Shown piece after piece: positions 36,826 through 50,007 of a DNA stretch of 64,000 nt. Source of the DNA: Epiperipatus broadwayi (Eukaryota > Onychophora > Udeonychophora > Euonychophora > Peripatidae); assembly GCA_028023455.1 (NCBI GenBank), contig JAQFVV010006336.1:2000224-2064223 (forward strand), read 5' to 3'. The position numbers and the translations under genes are program-made. The notes below the pieces were generated by a model that saw only the letters and a list, made by a program, of their open reading frames with translations, was not told the origin of the DNA and made no database searches. The number at the start of each line of letters is the position of its first letter. Position 1 is the stretch's first letter.

Positions 36826-39102
36826 AAATAGTTTAAATTTATAATATTTTAAAATAACATTTCGAAGATTTTCTTCCTTAGGATCCTATGCCGGTTTGTA
36901 GTGTCCTCGACACGGTGACGTGAATTCGGATATCCGGATATTGTTTTTTCACATTTTTAAAAATATTTCCATGAATTCAATAATTTCTTGTTATTCATAA
37001 TTTTATCATATCCAAGGTTTATTTTTCAGGATAATTTATCCTTACTTATCCAAGTATATTTATTTTCCATTATTATTCCAATTATCATTTTTTCCAAAAT
37101 TATTATAATAACGTGTGTAGTCTTTTAAAATAGTATAGACTTATTACATACATTTTTTAATAACTGTCTCCATTTAGCTATTAGTTTAAGAGTTTTAAAT
37201 AATTTGATAATGTTCTCTTCAAAAAGAAAAAAAATCATATTCTACATTTTACCTTAACATAATTTTACTTTCCTCTTATTGAAAGATTTTTTAAAAAGTT
37301 TTATCATATTATTTTTTCAGTTTCTAATACGACTATCTTTCCAAAAGAAAATACATTACTAATTTAAATTTCCAATTAGCTTTCCTGTTCAACTTTTCAC
37401 ACAATGTCCAACGAATAAAATAATTCTTCCCATTAAAGTTACTAATATTATAATTCTAAGTATAATTTTTACTATCAAAATCCTTTTAAATAATCTAGTA
37501 TTTCCTCCTGGTACTTCCATGTTTTAATCTGATGTTTAATTAAGTTTGGACAAAATGTCCTGTAAGGGAATTTAGCTTTCTAACACTGCATTATTTAGAT
37601 AATAATTTTTATATATTTATAATACTCTCTTTACAAAAATAATTACATTGGTATACTTTTCAGTTGAAAATAAATTATTAGAGAGCTATTATAGCATTGA
37701 ATTGACTAATTTAAAGCTAATTAAATTTATAGAAGCAAATTTTTAAAAATAGAAAAACAAAATTTTAAATAGAAGCAAAAACTTTAAAAGAAGCACATTG
37801 AAAATAATTGTGCATCAGTATTTATACCCAAATAAATACATCATTTAATTGATGGATTATGCTTTCACCTGACATCTTAATTTACATATAACTTTGGTAT
37901 TACATAATTAAAATCAAAAATAACATAATGACTCATTCTTATTTTAAATTATTACTTAAAAATATTAATTTTAAATCAATTTTATACTTCTTTAAAAATA
38001 ACTAAACACTTTAAAATGACTTTTAAAAACAATATTTTTTTCAATTTATTCCACCTTTTATTTTTAATGTATCTATTTTCTTTAAAACAAAACATTTAAT
38101 TTTTACTAACTACATTCGTTTTATAAAACTATTTAAACATTTTATGACAACAATTTTAATATTTTCTCTTGTAATAGATAAATAAATATCTTCAATTTTA
38201 TAGTGTAATTTTTAAAGTAATTTTTGAAACTTTGTTAACACAAACACTAGTAAAGCTGACATGTATAACTGTATACATGTCACATGACTTACAACTGAGA
38301 CATAGTGTATCAAATTCTGTCTGAAAATATTAAATATTTAATTGCAACAATCATTATATGAAAGAAATAATATAATATAATTTTGAAATGATAATTTTGA
38401 AACCATAAAATTAACTATAAATCTCCCTGCCACAAAGACTACTTTTAAAACATGTAATATTAAATATAATTATTAAATATAATTTATACTGTAAAATATA
38501 ATATTTATTTAATTACAGTTTATTGCTATTAAAATTCAACTTTTAATACATACTTTAAACATTTATTACTACACTATTTATTATGGCCAGCTTTCCCAAC
38601 CATATACAATTTATGCATTTAGCTTTATTTAACTGTTTCAAATTTGTTTTGCACAAATTTAAGCATTAAATGTCTTTATCTTGCTTTAATTGAACTTTTA
38701 AAAAGATTGTCAACATAATATAATCATTATACCAAGAGAACATATCCTAAATTTAAATTTTTTTAGTAAATTGATAGTATAATGTTATTCTGACCTAAAG
38801 AAAAGGGCACAATATATATTAAAAAGGTGAGAAGGTTGTGTTGACAGCAGTGAGTAATAATGATTACTATATTTACTGTGAATGTTTAGGTGGTGACTGA
38901 TTGGAATCTAATTATATATATATAAAGATCGATAAATCTACCTTTATTTTAAAATATTATTTGTTGTTATTAAAAAAAAATCTCTTTGATTTGATGTTTA
39001 TATATGGAGTACTATTATTGTTTAAGGTTATTAGTTATAGTTAATGTTGTTTGGATTTATTATTTTATTTATTTGCTGATGGTACATCATTGTGAATATT
39101 TA

Positions 39103-39301
<199 letters not shown>

Positions 39302-39622
39302 GTGAGATTTTTAATAGTAATACTTATGTGTTCTAATTATTATACATAAATAAAGACATATAAATTGTTGATTATAAAAAAGATTATTTTATTTGTAGTG
39401 ATTATTAAAAAAAATGTAAGGTTATTTATGTATATATATATATATTTTTAAAGCTATCAAATAAATTTTCGATTTAATATTTTTTATGATTGATATTTTT
39501 ATTTTTTTTTCAATGTTAATTGTTTAAAAAAAACATATGTAACAATGGTTTTCAAAACTGCATTTTCTGGCTCATGTGAGAACAACAGCAACAACAAAAA
39601 AAGGAAGCCATTATTATGATAG

Positions 39623-40386
39623 ATATTTATAAATAAACATTTATTTTATATAGCATCTGTAAACAATTGTATTTACATTCGAATATCAGCCTTTCAAGCT
39701 AATTGTGCAAACACTTTGTGAGTGTTAATAATAAATGAATACTTTCTCACCAATACAAGATATAGTATTTATGCAGGAATAAAAGGAATCCTCTTATCCC
39801 TACAACTCAAATACTTATATATGAGCAAATCTGAAGACATCATATAGAATAATTTAAAGTGACTGTTCTATCATCACGTTTTCTTTGCCAGTACCTCAGA
39901 TTTGCTCATATATAAATATTTGGGTTGTAGGGATAAGAGGATTCCTTTATTCCTGCATAAATACTATATCTTGTATTGGTGAGAAAGTATTCATTTATTA
40001 TTAACACTCACAAAGCATTTACACAATTAGCTTGAAAGGCTGATATTCGAATGTAAATACAATTGTATACAGACATTATATAAAATAAATGCTTATTTAT
40101 ATATGATTAAGTTTTAGTTGGAATGATGTTTAGTAAATTCTAGACAATTTCATCGACATCATTCATTCAGACATCATATAGAGTAATTTAAAGTGACTGT
40201 TCTATCATCATGCTTTCTTTGCCAGTACTTCAGATTTGCTCATATATAAATATTTGAGTTGTAGGGATAAGAGGATTCCTTTTATTCCAGCATAAATACT
40301 GTATCTTGTATTGGTGAGAAAGTATTCATTTATTATTAACACTCTCAAAGCGTTTGCACAATTAGCTTGAAAGGCTGATATTCGAA
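39623..40386. mobile_element. Foldback element, family A, copy 2, nested in the 5' LTR
   Basis: It is absent from the 3' LTR, so the empty site is known. Flanked by TATGATAG (39615-39622 and 40387-40394). It consists of one forward arm (39623 to about 39840) followed by one full and one partial inverted unit; CAGATTTGCTCATATATAAA recurs 332 bp apart (39897 and 40229). It has no coding sequence. The insertion is younger than the gypsy element. Confidence 0.85.
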
Positions 40387-41292
40387 TATGATAGTTATTA
40401 CAAAAACTGAAGGATAAAATTAGTTGTCATTTGTTTCTTCGGAATCGCCATTCTTGAGAATAATTGAATAATCTATTGGAAGTAAACACCTTAATAATGG
40501 AAGGGTGAATAATAATATTGTTGCAGTTCAAGAGCTGCAATCTTTTTGAATTAATCCTAGCAATTAAAAGAAATTAAGCAATGGCTCAACATATAAATTC
40601 CATCATGTTAAAATGTATGATAGCTATCTAAAAAAATCTACAATGGTAAATTTAAAAGCAATGTGAAAACAACTAGAATTAATATATTGGATTCAACATT
40701 TCAATTTATTTATTTATTGTTCAAGGAAAGAAATTTTTAGAAAGATAAAAATATACATGTGTCTAAGAATTGACAATTTTCTGTAATGTGATAGTTTCTT
40801 CACTTTAACTAGAATGCATTTGAATATTAAAGAAATGTAAAGGAATAAAATAACAGAACAAGTTGAACTTTGAAAAAGGTAGTAAATAACTTTATTAATT
40901 TAAATATGTTTATATATATATTTGAGGTGGATATTCATTTTTTATTATTATTTTTAACTAGAAAAATGGAATGTTTTTATAAGTATAATTCTGTTCTAGT
41001 TAAGCATCTTGTTTAAAAAAACAAATGTTTAATAAATGTCAAAATTAACATTAAAGTATTAGAAATTTGTAAGTAAAGCTCTAAGTTTAAATTGCATATG
41101 GGTTATTATATACATATTTTAGTAAGTGAAATTTATATTTGTAAATTTTATTATCAAAAGTTTTATTATTTACAACACTTAATTTTTTTTAAATAAATAT
41201 TTTTTTTATTTATTTGATAATGGGATATGTTATTAGGGGTGGATCACAGATGAGTTGATTTGTTAGAGGTTACTTATCAATTAGAAATAGTC

Positions 41293-41921
<629 letters not shown>

Positions 41922-42838
41922 TCATATGTGTGTACATATATAAATAACAAATAAAATGAGGTGAAATAAGTTCCACATTCATATTAAGTTATAAGTTAGC
42001 ACTAAATGACTAGGTAGTCAAAGTTATGTTATATTTATAGGCCTGTGTGAGCCTTGTAAATAATAAAAAAAAGTATTAAATGCTTGTAAAGATAAATATA
42101 GTCCAAAAGTGGATATATTATATATAAACATTTTATAATGTAATGGAGTATATTTTGATGATTTCTTTTGATGGAATAATACTTAATCAATTAACCTAGC
42201 TTTGAGAGCATATCCATTATCTATTTTATTAATTTACAATATTTTACCAGTCAATTATTCACTTATCTATTTATCAATTTTCATTTTCATTTTATATAGT
42301 AATTCTTATGCAAACATAAACAACAATTCATATATTTGCTGTATATAATATACTTTTATTATTATTATTATTTTTTTTTAATTTTGAATATTTAGAAAAT
42401 ATAAATATTAATTTGTGTTTATATTAATGTATACTTGTTGAACACAAATATGTCCTTGTCTATTTAATATTTAAACTTATTGCAAGTATATAGGTATTTT
42501 TTTGTATTTGGGTTGTATTTAAAAACTATTTAAAACATTGATACTACTTAAAAATTAAACCATGATATAGAAATAAAGGATGTATTATTTGTTTTATAAG
42601 TAATGCCTTTGTATTTTATTTGGAAGAGTATTAATATTTTATTCTTATTTTTTTTAGTGCCAGAGTCATTATGAAGTTTATTAAATTCACGACTTAATGG
42701 AGAATAATTTCAGATCTCAATTATTATTTAGTTTTTAGGTTACTTATACAAGTCAATGTTCATTGTTATGTTTGGACATACATAACTTTACTTATTTGAT
42801 GTGTATATTAGATTCAATAAAATTCCTTTTGTTTCTAG

Positions 42839-42851
42839 TATATATATATAT

Positions 42852-42896
<45 letters not shown>
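42839..42896. repeat. (TA)n microsatellite in the 5' LTR
   Basis: About 57 bp of TA with one A interruption. The 3' LTR has only a short TA run at the matching place (about 52726-52739). Confidence 0.95.
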
Positions 42897-42897
<1 letters not shown>

Positions 42898-43063
42898 CGT
42901 TAGTTAGTCAAATTAACCCTGAGAATAAATTATAATGATAGGTTTTATTATTGATCTGTATGATTTTTGATTTATTTGATGTATAGCTAGTTGGAAGGGC
43001 ATATAAACAATTTATTTAAATATAATTGGGATAATTTTATCTTTCTTCATTTAAATTATACAA

Positions 43064-43590
43064 TCTATTATATTTGGCATTCTTAACAATTGGATTCATT
43101 TAGATTGTTAAGATTTTCCTTTATGTGTATGATGTGCTATGTTTATATTATTTAAATTGGATGATAAATACGTTCTATTACATTTGGCTTTCCCAATGAT
43201 TGGGGCCATTTCAATTGTGGATAGGCATTCCATTACATTTTGGCACCAATGTTTTAGGCCTTCTTTCTTCATATGTGTATTTTCATTTGAGATCATTTAG
43301 ATTTCATAGATTCCATTACATTTGTCATCCTACATTTGGAGCATTATTTTCTTCTCATATCATACATATTTTCTATTACATTTGGCACACCAAACTTAGG
43401 GGCTCAATTAATTGATTATTGTTGGTGACAAATAATCTATTACATTTGATTATCAACTAGGGCTTAGAAACAAACACATCAGTGTTTTATTTTCTATTAT
43501 AGGTGACTTTTAAACATGAAGTTCAATTAGTGAATGTTTGTTGATGACAAATTGCACTCTTACAATTTTAGTAAAGTAATGTTTCAGGTT
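43064..43590 (+). repeat. Array of degenerate LTR-end/PBS modules
   Basis: About eight copies of a 33-bp motif, roughly TTCTATTACATTTGGC + about 10 nt with CCAA + TTGGGGCTC, start at about 43064, 43173, 43228, 43311, 43371, 43436, 43493 and 43557. The fifth is the real LTR end plus primer-binding site. The first four lie inside the LTR (and recur in the 3' LTR from about 52908); the last three lie in the 5' UTR. Spacing is mostly 55-65 bp. The segments between modules also share blocks, such as TTGTTGGTGACAAAT and TTGTTGATGACAAAT. Confidence 0.75.
43382..43405 (+). other. Primer-binding site of the gypsy element
   Basis: Directly after the LTR's terminal CA comes TTTGGCACACCAAAC, then TTAGGGGCTC. 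A TGG two or three bases past the LTR, matching the CCA end of a tRNA, is the standard position. The pattern TGGC...CCAA...GGGGCTC resembles lysine-tRNA-type sites, but the tRNA was not identified. Confidence 0.7.
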
Positions 43591-43833
43591 CAAAAGGTAA
43601 TAATCAGTGAAGTTGATTTTTTATGTATATGAAATGGTATTAAATTTTAAGGTCCAGAAAATTTATAGGCATCAATTTAATCATTTTATATTTAACTATC
43701 ATTATCTTGAATGAGAAAGTTATCTCACTATATTATCGAGTTAGTTACTTTCAATGCATATGGACATTTTATTATATTTTAAATATTTCAAGGTTATATT
43801 GAATTTGATATAAAATTTTCACATTTCAATATT

Positions 43834-44143
43834 TACATTCGAATATCAGCCTTTCAAGCTAATTGTGCAAACCCTTTGTGAGTTTTAATACTTTCTCACC
43901 AATACAAGATATAGTATTTATGCAGGAATAAAAGGAATCCTCTTATCCCTACAACTCAAATATTTATATATGAGCAAATCTGAAGTACTGTCAAAGAAAG
44001 CATAAATACAATATCTTGTATTGGTGAGAAAGTATTCATTTATTATTAACACTCGCAAAGTGTTTGCACAATTAGCTTGAAAGGCTGATACTCAAATGTA
44101 AATACTATTGTATACAGACGCTATATAAAATAAATGCTTATTT
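43834..44143. mobile_element. Foldback element, family A, copy 3 (310 bp), in the gypsy 5' UTR
   Basis: Flanked by a perfect 13-bp duplication, ACATTTCAATATT (43821-43833 and 44144-44156). Left part: TACATTCGAATATCAGCCTT down to GAGCAAATCTGAAGTACTG. Right part: an inverted copy ending GCTATATAAAATAAATGCTT. This is a reduced version with a single pair of arms. Same family as the copies at 14.9 and 39.6 kb. Confidence 0.85.
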
Positions 44144-44343
44144 ACATTTCAATATTGTATAAGTATAGAATCCTCCTTATCATTACACATAATTAAATGT
44201 TATTTAGTGATATCAGTTGTTACTGTCTATATATATTTTTAGTGTATTTGTTGATGTTTTTATGGTGAAAGATGAAATTTTTTTTATAAACCAAAAAGTT
44301 CATGAGTTTAAACAACTGAAATTTAGATTGTTGGATAGCTATT

Positions 44344-45720
44344 ATGTACAATAAAATTAAAAGGCTTCTTGAATCTTCCTTTATAAATATTCATACAATT
44401 GTCTCAGCTGAAATTAAAGTTGCTGTTGGATTGCAACAAGAGGAACAGCTGATTTATGTTAATAAATTACAGGATATAGATGAACGGATGAATGTAATAA
44501 GTAATGTTACTTCTAATTGTATTCAGAAAGTAGATTCTAAACTGGATGAAATTCAAGGAAAATTAAGACCCCTTTCAGAATATATGAAAAATAGTGAAAC
44601 TGAAGCCTATAAAAATTATGAGATAGAGGTACGAAAAGATGTTTCAGAGATAGATGTAAAAGTTGAACAAATAAAAACCATTATGTTAGAGAATTGTGAA
44701 TGTATATCAAATTTACAAAAACAATGGAGAAAACATGAAGTAGAGATAGACCAAAGTAAAATGAAAGATAATATTGCAGACAGAGGTCATCTTAAGGATG
44801 AAACATTTGTTAAAGAATTTGTAAATAAGAAAACTTTTGAGTGTTGTTTAGGTAAAGTTCATGATGGAGCAAATGTGATGGAGTCCAAGAGATCTTCTGA
44901 TTCTCCACACTAAATCTCTAGTGATTCATATATGAATCATAATGCTTCAAGGTTTATTAATGTTAAGGTTTTTAAAGGTGAATATCATGAGAATCCTATG
45001 GAATACTTGAGTACATTAGAGGAGTTGTTTACACTCAGTATCCTGTCAGAGACAGAAAAGTTGGCAGTTGCTAGCAACCATCTATATGCATCAGCTAAAG
45101 AATGGTGGAGATCTCTGCTTGAAAGGCCTCAGACTTATGGTGATTATCGCCAAGTCATAATGAATAACTTCTGGAATCAGGACAAGCGGGATTCTATACG
45201 CCATAGAATTACTCATGAAAAATATACTTCTCATGATGGGAGTTATACTCAATTTTTTTTACATCAGGTGGCCAAATTCAAAACCCTGACTGCACTTCCA
45301 CTATGAGAAACCCAGATTGTGTGGATTTTGTGTAGAATTTTACCAAGCTATATCAAACAAACATGGATGGCCACAGATCATCTTACCATTGAAGAAGTAG
45401 CAGATATTCTGGGAATATTAGAAGCTGGAGAGGGTACTTGTAATAGATCATCTGGAACTAAAAGAGATAACCCTAGTTACAGTTTAGCAAATATAAATTA
45501 TCACATACCAGGAAAACAATTTGCAGGTCACAAGCAAAAGTCCCCAAGAAATTATCATAGTAATAGGAGACAAAATCCATATAGGGATCATGGAGGTTAC
45601 ATTAGGAATCATTTATATAATCACATTACCAGTTTACAGCCAGGAAGTTATCCACATGGTACCACCAGTTCTGGGGTTAGGATTCCAGCGACTGGATGTT
45701 CAAATCATCCATTAAACTAA
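44344..45720 (+). pseudogene. gag remnant: coiled-coil N-terminus and capsid
   Basis: Gag forms the particle in which the RNA is copied. One frame spans the region, broken by a TAA at 44911 and a TGA at 45304. Residues 1-190 are strongly helical and charged (KLQDIDERMNVISN, VKVEQIKTIMLEN), a likely coiled coil. From 44932 comes a capsid-type segment: NVKVFKGEYHENPMEYLST, AKEWWRSLLERPQTYGDYRQ and FWNQDKRDSIRHRI, matching the W-W...F pattern of retrotransposon gag domains. The C-terminal part is basic (HKQKSPRNYHSNRRQNPYR), fit for RNA binding. A possible zinc-knuckle relic follows at about 45725 but is unclear. Confidence 0.8.
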
Positions 45721-45810
45721 ATTGGGCCTTGTGGCAGTGTTCTTCACTGCAGGGACCAATGATTGATATGGAGAGGAACAATTTGGTTGTGGCTTTACAT
45801 TTGATAGAGT

Positions 45811-46074
45811 TTGAACTGGATGATTTTGGAGTGGAAGAAATTGAGAACCAATCTTTTATTTAACAAATGTCCAGAAATTATGATCATGTTTGGAAAAATT
45901 GAAATTAGAGCTTTAACTGATACCAGGAGTCAAGCTTCCATAATTTCAGATGAATTATTTCACCAACTTTTAGAGGTGGGTATGATTTTTCCATCCTTGC
46001 TGATCAAGCAATTCATTCAGGTCACCTTAGCCAATGGGCGGAAGGTTAAATTAGTTCCTAACAAGTATGGCTAA
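45811..46074 (+). pseudogene. Aspartic protease remnant of gypsy pol
   Basis: It would cleave the Gag-Pol polyprotein. IEIRALTDTRSQASIISDEL fits the retroviral-type protease active site, usually D-T/S-G-A/S. Here the Gly after DT is replaced by Arg, which should abolish activity. It lies in the same frame as gag, just ahead of the RT. The flap and second half are degraded, and the segment is closed by a TAA at 46072. Confidence 0.7.
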
Positions 46075-46409
46075 AGGTACAATTTAATTCAGTAAGCCAG
46101 GAACATGTTTTTTTGATAATGGCAGGGTTGGTACATGCTGTGATCTTGGGATGAGATTTTCTTCAGATGCATGGTTGTACCATTGATTATGTGGCAAAAC
46201 AATTGATATGTAAACGTGAAATCATTCATTTTAAGCAGTATGTACTTCACCAATCCTTGAATTTAAGTTGCAGGTAAACAGTTACAACTGATCTTGATGT
46301 AAAATTGAAAGTAAATGAATCAATTGGTTTGACTGGTGAGGCAAAAGAGGCCTTATATTTGTTATTGTTTAGTTACAAAAATGTTTTTCCAAAACAGCCT
46401 GTAATCATC

Positions 46410-47690
46410 AAAGGTATGTCCACTGGATACGACTGAATGATCTGGAACCATTTCAGTGCAAATCCTACTCAATACCTCATCAATACAAAAAGAAGATGGA
46501 TAAGCAAATTAGCCAGTTGGTGGAATGGGGTGTTATCCAAAAATCTGCCTTGGCATTTAATAACTCTTTAGTTCTTGTCAAAAAAAGGATGGATCGGCTT
46601 GCATTTGTTTGGATGCATGATTTCTAAATTGTAGGACAATTCCGGAATGTTATGTTTCTCCAATGATACAGGAACTCTTAGCCCATTTTGAAGGAAAGAA
46701 GATATTCACTACAGTGGATTTGACTGCCAGTTATTGGCAAATTTATTTGCATTCACAAGATCAAAAGTTCACTGCTTTCAAATATGAGGGACAATTTTAT
46801 ATGTTTCAAAGGATGCCATTCGAATTGGTTAATAGTGGGGCAAGCTTAATTCACTGTTTAAATCAAGTTTTTTCTACAGAGATTAAGAACATATTAGTGA
46901 TGTTTGTAGATGACATTGTTATTGCCTCACGGGATATGAATGAACACCTACGACATTTAAAAGCATTTCTTTAAGAATGTAAAGATAAAAACATCAAAAT
47001 TAACTTAAAGAAAAGTACCTTTGCTACTGAATAAATCACCTTTTTAGGGCATCTTGTAGGTGCAGCAGGAGTTATGCCTCATCCTGACAAAATTTTCCAC
47101 AACCTGAAAATAAAAAGCAACTGCGTTCATTCTTTGGATTATGCAATTTTTACTATCACTTCTAAAAGAATTTTGCCTTAGATACGATTCACATGTCTCA
47201 ATTGTTGAAGAAGGCTGTTAAGTGGAAATGGCTAAATATTCATCAAGTAGAGTTAGAACATGTAAATGCAAGATTTTTGGAAACAGTAATTCTACATTAC
47301 CCAAATTTTCAACAGCCATTTTATGTTCGAACAGACAGCAATGGGTATGGGCTTGGAGTGGTGCTATTTCAAATGAGTGTAGAAGGGAAATCATTGATCT
47401 TGTATTTTTAAGCCATAGGCTGAAAGGAGCTGAACTACACTATTCTACAACAGAGAACAAGGCTCTGGCAGTAGTATGGGTGTTCACTAAGCTTAAGCAG
47501 TTTTTGTTGGGATACCAAGTGGTAGTGATAACAGACCATAAGAGTTTGGAGTTTTTAAATAAGGGATATCTAAATAATGACTGCTTGGTGAGATGGAGTT
47601 TATTCTTGCACCAATTTAGCTATAGTGTGCAATACTGTCAGGGTAAAAATAATATTGCCCCTGATATTCTTAGTCGGAACCCAATGGAAT
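46410..47690 (+). pseudogene. gypsy reverse transcriptase and RNase H remnant
   Basis: In order: IPHQYKKKMDKQISQLVEWG (RT fingers), a frameshift, CRTIPECYVSPMIQELLAHF, TTVDLTASYWQIYLH (first catalytic Asp), TAFKYEGQFYMFQRMPFEL, and LVMFVDDIVIAS (FVDD active site, near 46915). After shifts near 47030-47190 comes the RNase H-type domain: FYVRTDSNGYGLGVVLFQ, HYSTTENKALAVVW, VVITDHKSLEFLNK and NNIAPDILSR. These are the standard Ty3/gypsy motifs with D-E-D residues visible. At least three frame changes and several stops inactivate it. Confidence 0.88.
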
Positions 47691-48961
47691 ACCCAGATCA
47701 GCCTATCAGTTATACAGGAAACTTGGTTTTGACAGCTCTTACCTTGGTAGTCAATGACTCTGTGGAGAAAGATTTAACAAATATTAGTGAACTTCAGTTA
47801 CAGGATCTTAAATTGGGGTCTATAATGTCCCAATTGAATGACAATACTATTGCAATGGGAGATGCAGAAACAATTACTAATGGAGAATTGATATGGTATC
47901 AATTGTCGATGTACCAAGTAGATCTTATAAATTCTGGATCATGGAAAGTTTATGTTCCTAGCAATATTAGGAAAAGACTTATAAATTATGTACATTGTCT
48001 GTATGGACACTATGGTCCTAGAAATGTAGAACATGCTTTGCATAAATTGTTTTATTGGCCTCTGATGTATGCATCCATACTGGATACTTTACAATTGTGT
48101 GAAATTTGTCTTAAAACAAAGTTTCTGAATAAGTCATATGCAGGAAAATGGCAGCATATATTACCAAACAAGCCTAATAACATTTTGGCAATTGATTTTT
48201 ATGGCTCTTTACCATCTTATCGGTGTTACAAGTTTTTGTTATTAACAAAAGTATGTCACTGCTTAACCAGTGAAAAAAGCCATGGCTAATGATGTCATAA
48301 AAGTAATGACAAACTTTCAATTTCCAATAGTTGGAAAACCAGAGTCAATTTTGACCGATCATGCCACTTCATTTATGTTAGTAGAATGGAAAAATTGGTT
48401 ACACATGCAAGACATTAAACCTGTACTGATCTCCATTTATAACCCTCAATATAACCCATGTGAGAGGGTTATGAGGGAATTAAGTTGGTTATTTAGGGTG
48501 TATCTTGAAGAAAATCATCGTGGTTGGGTAAACCAATTAAAGCAGGTAAGATCATACATTAACAGGACTAGAAATGAGTCTACAGGCTTTACACTTATGT
48601 GGTTGCATTTTGGACAGGAAGAGCTGAGTGTAATTAAAACCTCATTGTCTGTTATATTAGAGGAACAAGATTACAATGATGATGTCATAAAAGCTAAAAA
48701 AATATGATAAAATTGGGAGACTGATGTGTATTACAAGGGCCACAGCATCCTAGTCAGTTCAAGGAAGGAGATCTGGTATTAGTTCGTACACCTCATGTTA
48801 GTATTCCACAAGATCACAAATTCAAGGAATTTTTTAATATTTACGAGGGACCATATCAGAGTGACAAAAAGGTTGGAACAAATGCTTATGTTGTTCATAT
48901 GCAAGATGGTTCAAGGGGAACTCATAATGCTAGAAGTCTTCAGCCAATACATTATGATTAG
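47691..48961 (+). pseudogene. gypsy integrase remnant
   Basis: It would insert the cDNA into the genome. An HHCC zinc domain is visible: YVHCLYGHYGPRNVEHALHK then LCEICLKTK. The catalytic core shows AIDFYGSLPSYR (first Asp), ILTDHATSFM (second Asp, usually TDNG) and YNPQYNPCERVMRELSWL (Glu). A frame change lies at about 48270. The C-terminal part, GDLVLVRTPHVSIPQ ... GPYQSDKKVG ... LQPIHYD, ends with a stop at about 48959. No chromodomain follows. The frameshift separates the first Asp from the rest. Confidence 0.85.
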
Positions 48962-49043
48962 CTAGTAGTGTAATTAATATTTTAATGTAAATCTTGTATT
49001 AACAATCTTTACTTATAGAATTTATGAAAATTGTAATAGAAGG

Positions 49044-49950
49044 ATGAAAGTAGGTAAAACCAAAGTAAAATTTAAAAATAAAAATATGAAAAAAATTAAA
49101 GTAAAATTTAAAGAGTTGAGTAAAGAGAAGATTAAGATAAATTATCTTAAAAGAAGTATAGACTTTAAAAGAGAAATTGCCAAAGCCAAAATTAAACTTA
49201 AAATAATAAGTGACGATGTGGTTAGTAAAGATTTTCTTTGAGAAAATATAGCTAAGGAAAGAGATTTAAGTAAACCTAAAGTCAAACTGAAAAGAATTAA
49301 TATAGAATAGGATAATATTAATGTTGTCAAACAAAAAGATTTTCAAGAATTTTTTAATGTTGAAGTTGTATCACATCAATCTGATTTGTGATTTTTAAAG
49401 AATTATTTAGAAATTTTGAATGAATACCATTCAAAATTGCCCAGAGAATTGTTTTCAATTGAACATAGAACAAGTGAATTGAAACAAAGACTTGCTCAAG
49501 CTGATGATATTTATCACGATATTCAAATGAAAGATAATAGATGATCTGATAAAGTAGCAACTGTTATTGATAAAATTAAGAATTATGTTAGTGCTTATGA
49601 TCAAGTTAGTATTTATGTAAAGGATATAGAGGCAGAATCTAAAGAGATCATAGCAAAATCTTTAGATGCTGATCCCAAAATTATTCAAAAGCAATTGAAT
49701 TATCCCAAATGTTATATAAAAATCTTGTAGCAAACTTCTTCGCAGAGTTCAACAAATTGGAAATTCTTTCCAAGAAGAATTAAAAGGCACTTTTGATTAT
49801 TTTTTTTTAATTTAAAGAAAACTTGGACAAAGATCTAGACGATCTGAAAGATAGATATAAACAAATGAATATGTTTATTAGTAAGAAAAGTAATATTGTT
49901 CAAACCATGCTACTCCTCAGAAAGATTACAAATTTGAGAAGTTTTTCAAT
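49044..49950 (+). pseudogene. Extra helical ORF downstream of pol, unknown function
   Basis: One frame can be followed from 49044 to about 49735 with stops at 49239, about 49308, 49390 and 49543. Frameshifted remnants run on to about 49950. The start is Lys-rich with repeating KVKFK / KIKVKF / IKINYLK patterns; the rest reads like a long helix (SELKQRLAQADDIYHDIQ, DIEAESKEIIAKSLD). There is no signal peptide, transmembrane segment or Cys pattern to suggest env. I do not recognise it. Most of its stops are TGA or TAG, some plausibly from CpG decay. Confidence 0.5.
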
Positions 49951-49990
49951 ATCTCATAATTAATTAGTTATTTGCAAAGACATTTTTTTA

Positions 49991-50007
49991 GGTGGATTAG
50001 GGGGTAT
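49991..50007 (+). other. Polypurine tract of the gypsy element
   Basis: GGTGGATTAGGGGGTAT directly precedes the TG that starts the 3' LTR (50008). A purine-rich run here would prime plus-strand DNA synthesis. It is interrupted by a few T, so it is a modest match. Confidence 0.55.

Larger units (their letters stand above)
32431..38921. other. Intergenic, apparently unique, almost free of long microsatellites
   Basis: It contains no transposon protein and no coding frame of note. It holds a run of ten C at about 34165, a short TATATATAT-TGTACCC junction at 33597, a possible minus-strand poly(A) signal at 34542, a hairpin at 36750-36825 and a CpG-bearing patch at 36885-36945. The lack of (TA)n tracts between 34.5 and 38.8 kb sets it apart from the rest of the window. 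It might be a long UTR or intron, but nothing in the sequence proves it. Confidence 0.45.
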
